The notes: a model not told the origin generated them from the sequence alone. Numbered from the stretch's first letter, positions 35,022 through 44,910 are shown. The stretch is DNA of 64,000 nt from CAYOUV01 sp963790075 (GCA_963790075.1 CAWBNG010000007.1:186001-250000); one strand, 5' to 3'. Made by a program: numbers and translations.

Positions 35022-36602
35022 TCAAGGTTGCCCGTAGAGCACGGCATCCCCGGTCTTCTCAAGCACGCTCAGTTCGGCGGTCAGGTCACGAATATCGCCC
35101 ATGCTGGCCGCGTCCTCGATGTCGCTGGTGTTGAACAGCGCCAGCACAGCGCGTCCAGCCAGGATGTCGCCCCGCATCTGTGCCAGGTTGCGCTGGTAAC
35201 TGCTGCGCGGCTGCTGGTCAACCGGGTCTGTCGGGGTCGGGATGGTACGCGACGGGCGCCCGAGAACCGCATAGACCGCCGGCGGGGAGTTGGTGTAGAT
35301 GATTTTATCCGCAGGGAGGGCCTGCAAGGTGGCCATGACCTGCGAATCACGCCATTTCCAGGAGGCGTAACCCTGCCCGCCTCCACCTAGTAGAGCGAGT
35401 GTATTGTAACGGCCAACCGCCGAAGTTCCAAGGAAAAATAAAGAAATTATGATAACTGATACCTGCAACGACCGGCCCTGCCGCCGCCACAACCAGCTTC
35501 CGGCGGCAACGCTCAAGACCAGCAGCGAAACATAGACCGGCAGCAGGATGCGCTGGTGGAATTTAGTACTGGCATCGAACAGGCTGAGCGAAAAAGCGAT
35601 CGCAGCCAGGTAGCCGAAAATGTACAGGCCATTGAGGAAAGCGAGCGGCTCAGGACGGGAGGTTGTTTGAGGCTTGAAGTACGAACGCCAGGCGACGACC
35701 AACAGCCAGACCAAAATCCCAAAGCCAAGCAGTAGCATGATCCAGTCGATTGCATTGACCTTCATCAATCCCCGTCGCCAAGGCTCAACTGGCAGCAAAA
35801 ACTGCGAGAAGTTGTACACGGCCAGGTCGAGGCGATCGAGGATTACAGGATGCCAGTCCAGGTTGCGATTGGTCGCCGTGCCCGCCAGCAGGCGATTACG
35901 CAGCATCCAAACAACCATCCAGGGAACAGCGCCGGCCATGAAAATCAGGCCAGCCTTGATCCGTTTGCGCCAGCCGGATTCAAGAAAGACTAGTGCAACC
36001 AGGATGGTAGCCACCAGCGCCAGCCCGGAATAGCGCGTCAGGTAAGCCAGGCCGACGGCGACTCCGGAAGCGGCCAGCCAGCGCGCGCGGTCTCGTTCGA
36101 TGTAAAAGGTAAAGGCCAAAAAAGAAAGCAGGCTGAAGCACAAGAACAACGGCTCGCTCAGGGCAAAGGCGTGCACGTACAAGAGCGCATTGTTGAAGCT
36201 GAATAGCACAGCCAAGACCAGGCCAGCCACCCTGGAGCGGGTCATCTTCCAGCCAGTCAGGCCCATCAGGATCGTATTCAGGCCAAAAAGCAGCACGCCC
36301 ACCAGCCGCGCGCCGCGCAGCGGGTCGAGGCCTGTCAAACCAACACCGGCCAGGACCAGCGAATACATTGGAGGGTAATGGGTGATCGGCTCCAGGCTGG
36401 TCGCCAGCCAGATGTCGCTGTACCCCTGTCCGCTGAGCAGGCCGCGTGCGCCGGCGATGTAGGCGATGGAATCGTTGGTCAATCCAATTCCAGCCGGCGT
36501 AGCCCGGGTCAAAGTCCAGATGGCCTCCGCGCCCAACAGTGTCAGGACCAGCAAGAAGATGAGTGTCGGTATAGGAACGTTGTGTTTCAGCTTAGCATAC
36601 AT
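35022..36602 (-). CDS. GT39-like polytopic glycosyltransferase
   Basis: A 526-residue membrane protein with about 12 helices. The first outside loop (about 32-60) includes GIGLTNDSIAYIAGARGLLSG, with the acidic residue typical of GT-C enzymes, and a second block reads TSLEPITHYPPMYSLVLAG. The last 90 residues form an outside domain. Likely a polyprenyl-phosphate-sugar-dependent transferase working outside the inner membrane. The start is at the ATG at 36602 (a GTG precedes it by one codon). It is 13 nt upstream of the PtmA-like gene. Confidence 0.8.
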   Translation of the reverse strand: MYAKLKHNVPIPTLIFLLVLTLLGAEAIWTLTRATPAGIGLTNDSIAYIAGARGLLSGQGYSDIWLATSLEPITHYPPMYSLVLAGVGLTGLDPLRGARLVGVLLFGLNTILMGLTGWKMTRSRVAGLVLAVLFSFNNALLYVHAFALSEPLFLCFSLLSFLAFTFYIERDRARWLAASGVAVGLAYLTRYSGLALVATILVALVFLESGWRKRIKAGLIFMAGAVPWMVVWMLRNRLLAGTATNRNLDWHPVILDRLDLAVYNFSQFLLPVEPWRRGLMKVNAIDWIMLLLGFGILVWLLVVAWRSYFKPQTTSRPEPLAFLNGLYIFGYLAAIAFSLSLFDASTKFHQRILLPVYVSLLVLSVAAGSWLWRRQGRSLQVSVIIISLFFLGTSAVGRYNTLALLGGGGQGYASWKWRDSQVMATLQALPADKIIYTNSPPAVYAVLGRPSRTIPTPTDPVDQQPRSSYQRNLAQMRGDILAGRAVLALFNTSDIEDAASMGDIRDLTAELSVLEKTGDAVLYGQP

Positions 36603-36656
36603 CACGGGTATTCAATCAGCAAAGCAGGATGGGGATACCCCATCCTGCTCAATACA

Positions 36657-38399
36657 TTACGCGTGGTTCCCATCGGGCTGTAAGAAGCCCTTTTCTTCCA
36701 GGTAGACGATGATCTTGCGGGCATTTTCGTCCGGTGATACACCGACACCGACCAGCGTGATCTCCGGTTCGATCGGAGGCTCGTAGGGATCATCGACACC
36801 GGTGAAACCCATCGGCTTGCCGTCTGCAACGGCGGCTCGCGCTTTGGCATATAAACCCTTCACATCACGCTGCTCACACACTTCGACCGGCGTGTCCACA
36901 TGAACCATGACAAAATTTTCGTCGCCAACCATTTTGCGGGCTTCATTACGGGCCGCACGGTATGGACTGATGGCTGCACAGATCACGGTGCCGCCGTGAC
37001 GAACGATCTCACCGGCGACATAACCGATGCGCAGGATGTTGGTATCGCGGTCTTCCTTGCTGAATCCCAATCCCTTGGACAGGTGGGTGCGGATGACGTC
37101 GCCATCCAGGACCGTGACAGTTGTCTTGCCGCGCTCGAGCAGCAGCTCGGCCAGCACCTGGGTCGTGGCGGATTTGCCCGCCCCACTCAGACCCGTGAAC
37201 CAGACGCAGAAACCCTGTTGATGCTTGGGTGGGTACATCTCACGCAGGATGGCAGCGGTCTCAGGACGTGTAAACCATTCGGGCAACAGCTTTCCTTTTG
37301 CCAGATAATCCTCGCGGACTTGCGTCCCGGAGATGTTGAGCGTGCGCGCGCCTGCGGGCACATCCTTTTCCTCAACATAGCGGTCTTCATCGGGCAGATA
37401 TACCAGCATTTCGAACGGGACCATGGTGACGCCGATCTCTTCCTGGTGCTGCTTGAGCAGGTCCTGGGCGTCATACGGACCGTAGAACGGGTTTCCGCTC
37501 GAATCCTTGCCCGGCCCGGCGTGATCGCGGCCGACGATGAAATGATTGGCGCCATGATTGCGGCGAATGATAGCGTGCAGCAAGGCTTCCTTGGGTCCCG
37601 CCATGCGCATGGCCAGCGGTAACAGGCTGAGGGCAGTCTTATCCTTGTCGTAGTAATTCTCCACTAGGGTTTTGTAAATGCGCACGCGGGTATAGTGGTC
37701 CACGTCGCCGGGTTTGGTCATGCCAACTACCGGATGGATCAGGAGCGATCCGCCGACTTTGGCAGCCGCGCGCTTGGTTAATTCTTCGTGAATGCGATGA
37801 AGCGGGTTGCGGGTTTGGAAGGCAACCACATTGTCATTTCCCATCCCTGCAAGCATTTCGCGTACTTGAGCCGGCGTGCGGCGCAGGTCGACGAAATCAT
37901 AGTACTTCGGCAATTTGATAACCTTCAATTCGCCCGAAATACAAACCTTCCCCCAGGTGCCCATCTCGGAAACCAATGGGTGGCGCGGATCGTTGGTACC
38001 CAAAGCCAGGCGGGCTTCCTTCTCCGGGCTCCAGGAAAAGACCTCTTCCAGTTTCATGATCGCCAGCGGTTCATTCAATGCGTTGCGCAGCACGATCTCG
38101 CTGCCCACGGTGGGCAGGTCGATGGGGTTGGCCGTCAGCGTGATCGGCAGCGGCCAAAGCGTTCCATCGGTCAGGCGCATCTCGTGCAGGACGGATTCGT
38201 AATCGGCCTTACCCAGGAAACGGTCAAGCGGTGAAAATGCGCCGGTGGCCAGTAACTCCAGGTCGCACAATGCGCGCATGGAAATCTTGATCGACGGTAG
38301 CTTGGGCAAACGGGCGATCAACGCTTCCTGCTCATCGCTGGAGACAACCAAATCGACTAAATTCCCGCCATAAGGCGCAATCAAATTTGCTTTCGACAT
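36657..38399 (-). CDS. sat-cysC: Bifunctional sulfate adenylyltransferase/APS kinase (PAPS synthase)
   Basis: A 580-residue enzyme that makes PAPS in two steps: ATP sulfurylase, then APS kinase. The sulfurylase half (1-390) has QTRNPLHRIH (195-204) and GRDHAGPG (290-297). The kinase half has the P-loop GLSGAGKSAT (403-412) followed by DGDVIRTHLSKGLGFSKEDRD. Both active sites are intact. In assimilation loci such proteins are flanked by cysH, cysI or sulfate transport genes; here it is among glycosyltransferases and four sulfotransferase genes, so its likely job is to feed PAPS to glycan sulfation. ATG with AAGGAGTG upstream; a candidate promoter (38463-38491) and hairpin (38417-38433) precede it. 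Confidence 0.95.
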   Translation of the reverse strand: MSKANLIAPYGGNLVDLVVSSDEQEALIARLPKLPSIKISMRALCDLELLATGAFSPLDRFLGKADYESVLHEMRLTDGTLWPLPITLTANPIDLPTVGSEIVLRNALNEPLAIMKLEEVFSWSPEKEARLALGTNDPRHPLVSEMGTWGKVCISGELKVIKLPKYYDFVDLRRTPAQVREMLAGMGNDNVVAFQTRNPLHRIHEELTKRAAAKVGGSLLIHPVVGMTKPGDVDHYTRVRIYKTLVENYYDKDKTALSLLPLAMRMAGPKEALLHAIIRRNHGANHFIVGRDHAGPGKDSSGNPFYGPYDAQDLLKQHQEEIGVTMVPFEMLVYLPDEDRYVEEKDVPAGARTLNISGTQVREDYLAKGKLLPEWFTRPETAAILREMYPPKHQQGFCVWFTGLSGAGKSATTQVLAELLLERGKTTVTVLDGDVIRTHLSKGLGFSKEDRDTNILRIGYVAGEIVRHGGTVICAAISPYRAARNEARKMVGDENFVMVHVDTPVEVCEQRDVKGLYAKARAAVADGKPMGFTGVDDPYEPPIEPEITLVGVGVSPDENARKIIVYLEEKGFLQPDGNHA

Positions 38400-38416
38400 T
38401 TAACACTCCTTACATT

Positions 38417-38433
38417 ACACAGACTTGCTGTGT
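38417..38433 (-). promoter_or_regulatory. Leader hairpin upstream of the PAPS synthase
   Basis: A 6-bp inverted repeat ACACAG / CTGTGT around a 5-nt loop lies 17 nt before the PAPS synthase start, between the candidate -10 and the ribosome site. Could be an operator or leader structure. Confidence 0.35.
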
Positions 38434-38462
38434 GGATTATGCCCTTTGTGACACGAAGAGCA

Positions 38463-38491
38463 ATTATAGCATTTCCTAGTTCGAAACACAA
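38463..38491 (-). promoter_or_regulatory. Candidate promoter for the PAPS synthase gene
   Basis: On the minus strand, TTGTGT (38486-38491), a 17-nt spacer and a perfect TATAAT (38463-38468) point toward the PAPS synthase. The -35 partly overlaps the end of the neighbouring gene. A second CATAAT lies closer to the gene. This suggests the sulfate-activation gene can be transcribed on its own. Confidence 0.5.
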
Positions 38492-40476
38492 AACAGGGAT
38501 ATGACCTGTTCGCTAACAGCATCGGATATCCTGGAAGTTGCTCCAAGGATTTGGCACGTCTGCTGAGAAGCAAAAAGGTCCTCACTTACTTGGGGCGCCA
38601 ACTCGGACAAGAGATCCGTACGACCCAGGACTGCATAGGCCTGCAAGAATGGTAGCCACTCGATCTGATCGGACGGCGACAACCCTTTAGAAATGGCTTC
38701 ATCACCTAGTTGTGCGACAGCCTGCCAATTCTCTTGTTGCCGCGCAAGCGAAGCTTTTTCATAATAGTAGCACCAGCCATGAGGCGGTTCCAAGCCGAAG
38801 GCGGCTTTTGGGGGGATGTGCACAGGCTGATCCGTCAGCACGTGATCAATCTCGGAATACGGGGCGGCTGTTAAAATTGCAGGCTGTTCCGCCGCAGATA
38901 ATTCGGGGGAAAGGCCATCGATGACGCGCACACAGGCTCCGGGCTTGGATTGCGTCAATATCAAGATATTCCGGTAGTTGGCGTAGGTGCGAATTGTGCG
39001 CCGCAGGTCATATTCTTGACGCTGCTGGGTCAGGATCTTGACCAGGTTTTGGTCGTTCAAGACCGCAGCGTAAACTCCCGGCTGGATGTATTTATCCTCT
39101 AACTTCTCGGGGTAGTAAATCAAATTGGCCGGCCCCCAGACGAAGTAATCTTCCTGGATTGCCCCGAATGGATAATATGCGACCAAGGTCGTGTTGCGTT
39201 CCAATTGAGGGATACGCCATGACACCTGCCACCAGAAACTCCGCATGGCAGTGGTTTGTTGTGCAGCCGACACGCCATTAGCATAATGGGTCAGCGAAGC
39301 AAGCAACAACAGAACAGAGACAACGGCCAGCCGCAAGCGTGCGTTCGACCAATAATACAATCCCGCAACCAAAACGATGGTCACCCCGCCCATACTGATC
39401 AGCGTGTAACGCGAGTAGTCCGGGAAACTTACCTGGCGGTTGGCCAGGACGACTGGCAGCAATCCTGCAACCAGGCTGGCAAGCCCGACCCACAGCGCTT
39501 CCAATCGCCAGGCGGATGGGTTTTCCTCGCTTTCATTTGGGAAGCCACGCAAGACAAATACCGAAGCCAGAAACACCAACACACCCAGCAAGACTCCCAA
39601 CAGGATTGTCAGCGGGGAGACCACGCTTGATAATTGATAGAGCGGCACAACCCAGGCAGCCAGAAGCACATTGATTGAATCCAGTATCAGGCCGCTGAGC
39701 CAGGCAAAGGCTGTTTGCAGGGGTGAATACAATATCCCACCGAGTTGCATTCCAATATCCGTTGCTTTACGCTCGCCCTGAAAGAAAAAAATACGCCAGA
39801 TCACAAAAGTCAGCGGGATGATTATAAAAACAAGCCACTGTCGGAGGGTGCTCAAAATGCGTGGATTCCAATTATCTTCCTGACGCATCACCACCATCAT
39901 AATCAATAAGAATCGAATAAGCTCAAAACCGATATAGTATTCCATTTGGCTCAGATAAGCCCAGCCAGTTAGGATGGCCAGGGCAACCAGCACCAATTTC
40001 TTCCCACCTCCAATCGCCAGAGCGCGGATGCTCAATCCAATTGAAAACCAAGCCAGTGTCAGACCGAAAATGTGGGACTGGTAATCGATCGCATTCGGCT
40101 GGGATAGAAACCCCGGATATACCAGAAAGAGCAGTGCCATCCAGGCTGTCGCAGCGTGTTGCCGAGGCCAAAGCATCCGCATCGTCCACCAGAATGCCAA
40201 CGCGCCCAGCACTCGGAACAAATAGGCGTTCAAGCTGTACCAAAGCGGATTCGGCCCAAACAGCCAGTACAATGGCGCCATTAACAACGCACGCCCGGGG
40301 CGGTCGATGCTGAATATTTCCCGGAAGGCAGTTGCGCCGTAGGCTTTTGCGGCGTACATTTCATACCAGTCGTCGTTGAAGTAACCAAATTGGCCGGCGC
40401 GCAATAAATACAAAATGGCTGAAACCCCCACCAGCAATAAGGCGATCTGCAAAACAGATCGTTCCTTAGGTCTCAT
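38476..40476 (-). CDS. Large GT-C-like membrane protein
   Basis: A 666-residue protein with about 12 helices in the first two thirds, followed by an outside domain of about 220 residues. Its first outside loop reads GYFNDDWYEMYAAKAYG, and the paired acidic residues there fit the catalytic site of GT-C transferases. The tail has three aromatic-rich stretches of no known family. The start is the ATG at 40476, overlapping the oxidoreductase stop by 11 nt, with GGAGG 9 nt upstream. The longest frame, from 40716, runs back through that gene and is discarded. Function as a transferase is inferred from topology only. Confidence 0.68.
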   Translation of the reverse strand: MRPKERSVLQIALLLVGVSAILYLLRAGQFGYFNDDWYEMYAAKAYGATAFREIFSIDRPGRALLMAPLYWLFGPNPLWYSLNAYLFRVLGALAFWWTMRMLWPRQHAATAWMALLFLVYPGFLSQPNAIDYQSHIFGLTLAWFSIGLSIRALAIGGGKKLVLVALAILTGWAYLSQMEYYIGFELIRFLLIMMVVMRQEDNWNPRILSTLRQWLVFIIIPLTFVIWRIFFFQGERKATDIGMQLGGILYSPLQTAFAWLSGLILDSINVLLAAWVVPLYQLSSVVSPLTILLGVLLGVLVFLASVFVLRGFPNESEENPSAWRLEALWVGLASLVAGLLPVVLANRQVSFPDYSRYTLISMGGVTIVLVAGLYYWSNARLRLAVVSVLLLLASLTHYANGVSAAQQTTAMRSFWWQVSWRIPQLERNTTLVAYYPFGAIQEDYFVWGPANLIYYPEKLEDKYIQPGVYAAVLNDQNLVKILTQQRQEYDLRRTIRTYANYRNILILTQSKPGACVRVIDGLSPELSAAEQPAILTAAPYSEIDHVLTDQPVHIPPKAAFGLEPPHGWCYYYEKASLARQQENWQAVAQLGDEAISKGLSPSDQIEWLPFLQAYAVLGRTDLLSELAPQVSEDLFASQQTCQILGATSRISDAVSEQVISLFCVSN

Positions 40477-41509
40477 TTGCATTTCCCTCCATATGGAATC
40501 GGATGCCGGCTCTCTGGGATTGTTTGGCTGCCAGGGCCAGTTCCAGCACCCGGATTCCGTCATCCAACGTGCAGACCGGTTCCGCCTCCCCTCGGGCAAC
40601 CTCCAGAAAATGCCGCATTTGCGCCACGAAGAGCTGGTTGCGCTCGAAACCATCCGGGACGGAATAGCGTGTTTCGACAGCGGGACTGGGCTGGGAAGAT
40701 ATTTTTCCAAAGACATCCGGCATCTGATAGTGGATCAACGTTCCGTTGGCGTTGTCCCAGCGCAGTGTACTGTTTGTCCCGACGATTTCCAGCCGGTGGA
40801 CAGGTGGGCGCTGAAAATAGTTGAGATGCACGCCACCGATTGCACCATTGGCAAATTTCAACCCGATCTCGGCCATGTCTTCAACATCCAGCTCGAGCGG
40901 TGAAATGTGGCCATTCAAAGACCAGAGCGAATCAATCTCGCCAAGCAGGTAGCGCAGATAATCCAGCGGATGCGTCAGGGTGACAATCACGCCACCACCC
41001 AGGTCGGCACGAGCAGCGTAGCTCTGGCGGTAATCCTCCCAGGGGTGCCAGTTGGGCAGGTACTCGCCCCAGTGTGCGTGGACGGTGAGGATTTTTCCCA
41101 AAAGGCCATTTTCGATCAACTGTTTGGCTTTATTCAAAGTCGGGTGATAACGGAACTGGAAACCTACCAGGATGCGGCTGCCGCTCTGCTGCGCCGCCTG
41201 GCGTAAGCGGTCTAGACCATCCAGCGCGTGCGAGACCGGTTTCTCGAGCAGGATGTGGCAGCCCGCTTCGGCGGCCGGGATGGCGACCTTCAGATGCAGC
41301 GCGGTCGGGTTGGCAACGATGACCGCCCGCGGCTTGTGTTTTTGCAGGGCTGTCTGAACTTCCGTCTCGACGGGGTAGCCCGCCAACTCGTCGTCCGGTA
41401 GCGTAGCTTTATGCGTGCGCAATAGCACCAGGTCCGTTTCGCCCAACGCGACCAAGTTGCGGAAATGTCGTCTGCCAATCGAGCCGAGGCCGGCAATCAA
41501 AAACTTCAT
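40466..41509 (-). CDS. Gfo/Idh/MocA-family oxidoreductase
   Basis: A 347-residue NAD(P)-dependent enzyme with an N-terminal Rossmann motif FLIAGLGSIGRRHFRN and the catalytic EKPVSHA block near residue 92. The C-terminal alpha/beta part carries the usual GGVIVTLTHPLDYLRYL. Family members oxidise or reduce nucleotide or free sugars, often in surface-sugar loci. The start is the ATG at 41509, preceded by GAGG; the frame opens at a TTG two codons earlier. It overlaps the GT-C-like gene downstream. Substrate unknown. Confidence 0.88.
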   Translation of the reverse strand: MKFLIAGLGSIGRRHFRNLVALGETDLVLLRTHKATLPDDELAGYPVETEVQTALQKHKPRAVIVANPTALHLKVAIPAAEAGCHILLEKPVSHALDGLDRLRQAAQQSGSRILVGFQFRYHPTLNKAKQLIENGLLGKILTVHAHWGEYLPNWHPWEDYRQSYAARADLGGGVIVTLTHPLDYLRYLLGEIDSLWSLNGHISPLELDVEDMAEIGLKFANGAIGGVHLNYFQRPPVHRLEIVGTNSTLRWDNANGTLIHYQMPDVFGKISSQPSPAVETRYSVPDGFERNQLFVAQMRHFLEVARGEAEPVCTLDDGIRVLELALAAKQSQRAGIRFHMEGNANET

Positions 41510-41526
41510 ATTCAACCTCGAAAAAC

Positions 41527-43248
41527 CTATCCGTTCATGAACCAGTTCGCCCCGTACATATTGATGGCGATACTGGCAAGAACAAGAAGGACAAAATGCC
41601 AGGGAATTTTCCTCTTCAACCCCACACTCAGCAGAAGCATCAAGGGAACGAGAAAATCAAGAATATATCGGTATCCAAACTGGTGCGAACCGGTATTGTG
41701 ATACAGACTGAGTAAAGCCACATTGAAGAAGACCGCAACCCAAGCCCCAATCACCCACCATTGTTTTGGATAGCGGTGGAACAAGTAAATCAGAGGCGGT
41801 GTGGTCAGGAAGATGCTCATCCCAACCGTTGATGGCTCAATCGGCCACTGACCTCCCGGATGAATCCAGGGCCATTTGAAAAGCATGACTTGCAGATTAA
41901 TCAAGATAAAATGGGGAGAGAACGTGCCCCAAGTCTGTACGTTATGCACGATGTCTGGGCCAGCATTGACCGTGGTGTATCCAAAATCCAGGAAATTGTC
42001 GAATTTTAAGTAGTTGTAGGTCAGCAACCCGGCGATAGCCAAGGCAATCGGGGGAACAGTCTTTGCGGTCCAAAAAATAGCCTGCTTCCACTCGACTTTT
42101 CCTTGATTTTCTTTCAAAACTTGCATGGCAATCGCAAAAGCGAACGGCCAACTCATCAGACCATTGGGTCTCGCAAGCATGGCGATGGCGATAAACGTCC
42201 CAACCAGCCAGGCTGACCAGGACCGCAGCGCCGCATAGACAGACAAAGCCAGAAACAGAGCGGTCAGAATCTGGCTGACGTACCAACCACGTCCACTGAT
42301 GCCAAGCCAAAGATGTGGTGTGCCAAAGAGAAATATGACCAACAGGATGAAAATCCCAGCGGTGGATAGGTCAGCCCATTTGCGGCGGTTAAACTGCTTC
42401 AGAATCAAATACAGCAGCACCCCGTTGATAGCACTAAAGACCATGGACAGGTAACTCGTGCTGATGTTCTCTACCCCAATCAGGTACGCCAGCGGCATCA
42501 TCAGGATGGCGGGCAAGGGCGGCATGGGGACATACCATTTACCGTTATAGAAAGTCAGGTCATGTGTATAGGGAGGATGATCCAGATAGAGCTTTCCTTT
42601 GATAAACTGTCCAGCAAGTAAATCAAAGAACCCATATTTGGTTTTGTTAATCCAGCCGATCAGGGCCGCAAAATGAGCATACAGGACAAATACGACCAGG
42701 AACAGCCCTACGATGATCAGGGCTTCATCCAGTTGTCTTATGACTATGACCTGTGCGTCTCGCAGAGATTCCGCAGTGATCGCCCGCAGCATGACAATTA
42801 GGAGCATGCTGGCGAGGAATATCCAGCCGATGAAACTACTCAATCGAGCACTCACCGATTCTAAAAATGATAGGGGACGAATAATCGGCGGAATGATCAA
42901 TAGCAAAAACGCGCCGGTCAAAATGAAGACAGTGTAAAAGGTCACCATGACCAGAGTCTGATGTCCCTTGAATAAGTCTGTCACTTTATTTTGCAATGCT
43001 TGTTGGCGAGGACCGAAGTCAAAGATGGCGGCAAGTGCAGCCCCAATATTGACTAACAAAAGGCACAGAAATACTGCAGCAATCAATATTCGCGAGGCCG
43101 ATAATCCCAGAAATACTTGGCTACCCGGCTCCGAACGGGGAAGAATAAAAATAAAAAATAAAATTAGACCCGCGATAGCGCTCGTCCCCAGGAAAAGCGC
43201 AACGGTTTGTTTTTTTTGCGTTCGCAATTTATCGATCAAATCAGACAT
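41527..43248 (-). CDS. Polytopic GT-C-like glycosyltransferase
   Basis: A 573-residue protein with about 12-13 membrane helices. An outside loop reads GKLYLDHPPYTHDLTFYNGKW, and helix-flanking segments such as GLMSWPFAFAIAM and QFGYRYILDFLVP are typical of ArnT/PMT-like transferases. The ATG at 43248 has GGGAAA 5-7 nt upstream. The first 60 residues add two extra helices compared with the other GT39-like genes here. It ends 17 nt before the oxidoreductase. The donor is not predictable. Confidence 0.72.
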   Translation of the reverse strand: MSDLIDKLRTQKKQTVALFLGTSAIAGLILFFIFILPRSEPGSQVFLGLSASRILIAAVFLCLLLVNIGAALAAIFDFGPRQQALQNKVTDLFKGHQTLVMVTFYTVFILTGAFLLLIIPPIIRPLSFLESVSARLSSFIGWIFLASMLLIVMLRAITAESLRDAQVIVIRQLDEALIIVGLFLVVFVLYAHFAALIGWINKTKYGFFDLLAGQFIKGKLYLDHPPYTHDLTFYNGKWYVPMPPLPAILMMPLAYLIGVENISTSYLSMVFSAINGVLLYLILKQFNRRKWADLSTAGIFILLVIFLFGTPHLWLGISGRGWYVSQILTALFLALSVYAALRSWSAWLVGTFIAIAMLARPNGLMSWPFAFAIAMQVLKENQGKVEWKQAIFWTAKTVPPIALAIAGLLTYNYLKFDNFLDFGYTTVNAGPDIVHNVQTWGTFSPHFILINLQVMLFKWPWIHPGGQWPIEPSTVGMSIFLTTPPLIYLFHRYPKQWWVIGAWVAVFFNVALLSLYHNTGSHQFGYRYILDFLVPLMLLLSVGLKRKIPWHFVLLVLASIAINMYGANWFMNG

Positions 43249-43331
43249 TTAGTTTCCCTGGTAATGCCCAAGAAGGATTAACAACTGGCTGGGACATATT
43301 GTACTGCGTGTCCTTATTTACTGCTTACGAA

Positions 43332-44365
43332 TCACCAATCCATGCTCTTTTCGTATCCCCACCTGACCAGCATCTTGCCTGTGGCGCTTTTGAAAGCAAA
43401 TTTGTCCTGCGCGCTGAACAGACGCGTCCAGTTGCCGGCCTGTCCTTTGGGCAGGAAGGAGGCGAGATCTTCGATTGCGGCTGGCCTGCCACTCCTCGTC
43501 CGGATTGGAGGACATTTCCTCCAGGATGGCTTTTTCGAGCGAGGCGTCGGTCTCGACGCCCAGGAAGGCCCACAGCTTTTGCATCTCTATAAAGGGACGC
43601 TCAAGCAGGTCTTCGTAGCGCAGGCCGTAGAAATTCTGGCCGTAACAGACGGCGGGACTCGTCTTCGGTCTCCTGCAGGTCGTGCGCCCAGTCCCCCGCC
43701 GTGCGGCGGATGAAGGAATCGGTAAAGATGGAACGACGACCATCGCCAAAAGGCGTGGGATCCTGCCGCAGGTCGGCAATGATGCGCTTGTCTTCCACCG
43801 TCAGGAATTTGGATTCCTCGACGAAGTTGCGGAATCGCTCCGAGATGATCACATCGCGTCCATCCCGGACGATGTAGACGATCTTGGCGTCGGGATAAAC
43901 GGCGTGCAGATCACGCACAGCCTGTCCGTGGATGGTGGAGGAGGGGCTTTTGTCGCCGACGATGCGCTTGCCTTCGCGGGCTGCGTCGCGCTCCAGCATG
44001 ATGTCCGCGACGGCGCGCAAGACCAGCGGCGAAAGGTCGCGCCCGTGGTTCCAGCGGTTGGACCTGCGCGTCAGCCACTCTTCCGCTTCGGGCGTGTCCA
44101 CCAAGGATTTGAGCAGCGGTTTGCGTGTGAAGAAGTGGGCCTGGTAATTGCAGTGCACCTCAGGCTGCAGGCGGACGAGGCGCATCAGCAGGGTGGTCCC
44201 GGAACGGGCGTGGCCGAGGATGAAGAACTTCTCGCGTGGGAAAAACTGCCTGATCTCGGCCACCTCTTCGGGCGTGATCGGGGGGATTTCGCCGCGCTGG
44301 CGATTGGTCGAGTCGCCTTTGAGCAGGATGCGGACAGCATTTTTTACACGAGTTACTAATTCCAT
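43332..44365 (-). pseudogene. Sulfotransferase-family gene (ST4) with two frameshifts
   Basis: Three pieces in different frames join into one protein of about 340 residues. The first (from the ATG at 44365, GGAG upstream) has the phosphosulfate loop LGHARSGTTLLMRL and the 3'-phosphate segment YIVRDGRDVIIS. Near 43670 the frame changes to FYGLRYEDLLERPFIEMQ. Near 43480 it changes again to EDLASFLPKGQAGNW and ends RWGYEKSMDW at a TGA (43332-43334). Each piece is well conserved and the C-terminus matches ST2 and ST3 in plan, so the breaks look recent or artificial. If real, ST4 is dead; if errors, the locus has four active sulfotransferases. Confidence 0.78.
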
Positions 44366-44457
44366 TCAAACTCCAAATCGAACTGCGAAACATGCCAAAA
44401 ACGCTAAGAAAATCATTTTATAACTCTTTGCGGGCTTTGCGCTCTCAGCATATATTG

Positions 44458-44910
44458 TTATCTCTTCCAATTCAACATCACCAACCCGCCCAAGCAAACC
44501 AGGATGCCCAAAATATTGACCCAGGAAAGTTTTTCTTTGAACAGGAAGATTGCCACCGGCACCAGGATCAGCGAGGCGACCACGTTGACCAGCACGGCAG
44601 CAATGCCGATATTCCAGCCGGAGCGGTAGACCAGCAGGAAACCGACTTCCAGCCCAACGATCGAAAATGCCAGCAGATAACTGGCCCAGTTCAGTTGGCG
44701 TAACTCGGCCAGCAATCCATTGCGCAGCGGGATGAAAAGCAGCAAAGACAGGGTCAGGCCAAACGCGACCGCGTAGGTCACCAGGATGGACAGGGCCGGA
44801 TTGACGCCAGCGGGCGTACCCTTCTGGCTAAAGTGATACAGGGCGCTGGAAACAATGGCCAGCGAGATCGAAAAATAAAACAGGAACATGGGTTTCTTCA
44901 TTTTTACCAT
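44458..44910 (-). CDS. Small EamA/DMT-type membrane protein
   Basis: A 150-residue protein of four to five helices, about half of a full drug/metabolite transporter. The segment GTPAGVNPALSILVTYAVAF and the last pair of helices GLVML with the NPAL/PV--FL pattern fit the EamA family; half-size relatives such as ArnE/ArnF flip undecaprenyl-phosphate sugars. Here it lies upstream of ST4 and downstream of a GT-C-like gene, so a role in moving a lipid-linked sugar across the membrane is reasonable. The 92 nt between it and ST4 hold only repeat-like sequence. The start may be one of two ATGs, three codons apart. Confidence 0.65.
   Translation of the reverse strand: MVKMKKPMFLFYFSISLAIVSSALYHFSQKGTPAGVNPALSILVTYAVAFGLTLSLLLFIPLRNGLLAELRQLNWASYLLAFSIVGLEVGFLLVYRSGWNIGIAAVLVNVVASLILVPVAIFLFKEKLSWVNILGILVCLGGLVMLNWKR

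Noticed and set aside
40477..40716. N-terminal extension of the large GT-C-like protein
   Set aside because: It runs backward through the Gfo/Idh gene in another frame and contains no domain; the ATG at 40476 has a good ribosome site.
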